From positions 1 through 20,532 of the forward strand of contig CAZEFK010000134.1 in assembly GCA_964511405.1 (NCBI GenBank): 20,532 nt of DNA. Direction: 5' to 3'. A model generated the notes under the pieces. The model did no database searches and was not told the DNA's origin. It saw nothing but the letters and a program-made list of their open reading frames with translations. The position numbers were made by a program, and so were the translations under genes. Position 1 is the stretch's first letter. Every line of letters starts with the position of its first letter. This DNA comes from CAZEFK01 sp964511405 (GTDB lineage: Bacteria; Pseudomonadota; Alphaproteobacteria; Elsterales; Elsteraceae). Below, piece after piece: positions 20,516 through 20,532 of this stretch.

Positions 20516-20532
20516 TGTTGAAGGCCGCTGGC

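Noticed and set aside
1..20532. CRISPR array, insertion sequence, prophage, toxin-antitoxin pair or defence island
   Set aside because: No regular spacer array, transposase, integrase, phage structural gene or nuclease/helicase cluster was found; the two repeat families seen are short palindromes and a 22-bp tandem array without unique spacers.

Overview
The window is very GC-rich and almost fully coding. It reads as the chromosome of an alphaproteobacterium, probably a Rhodospirillales-like lineage. The basis is gene content and order: murA, a DUF2948 gene, hisD, a UPF0262 gene, a low-molecular-weight phosphatase, infA, maf and an RNase E/G gene in that order are a conserved alphaproteobacterial neighbourhood, and UPF0262 and DUF2948 are essentially alphaproteobacterial families. 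This placement rests on recognising protein families, not on a database search.

Layout. (1) Positions 1-6697, all on the minus strand, hold a tightly packed housekeeping operon. Read 5' to 3' it is: a 59-residue Arg-rich small protein, dut, murA, DUF2948, hisG (short form), hisD, UPF0262, LMW phosphatase, infA, maf and the N-terminal part of an RNase E/G gene. Most junctions overlap by 1-4 bases; the only real gap lies before infA. It joins nucleotide hygiene (dut, maf), peptidoglycan precursor synthesis (murA), histidine synthesis (hisG, hisD), translation initiation (infA) and RNA processing. (2) Positions 6771-8310 hold a secreted DUF302 protein and a YeeE/YedE-type sulfur-compound transporter, minus strand, overlapping. 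(3) Positions 8445-9152 hold a DUF2459 (TIGR02117) protein. (4) Positions 9249-10661 hold an unrecognised gene and a divergent TorR-like response regulator; a cluster of three TorR-box-like decamers lies between them. (5) Positions 10815-13115 hold a small HTH protein and a divergent MocR/PdxR-type regulator, separated by an AT-richer 387-bp region with operator-like dyads. (6) Positions 13112-14301 hold a PuuE-type allantoinase, convergent with and overlapping the MocR gene, preceded by a small hypothetical gene. (7) Positions 14510-16532 hold a two-gene unit: a DUF707 glycosyltransferase-like protein and a class I SAM methyltransferase. (8) Positions 16702-20474, plus strand, hold an exported DUF2066 protein, a GFA/CENP-V zinc protein and a hybrid sensor histidine kinase.

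Non-coding structure is the most unusual part. A 53-bp near-perfect palindrome at 9196-9248 directly follows a stop codon, and most of it recurs at 20479-20515, again directly after a stop codon. A four-unit 22-bp tandem array at 17499-17586 has a conserved mini-hairpin stem and variable loops. I see no rRNA, tRNA, CRISPR array, insertion sequence, prophage or recognised defence system, and no convincing wholly new multi-gene system. The best leads are the dispersed palindrome, the TorR-like regulator with its putative operator and unknown divergent partner gene, and the hairpin array.
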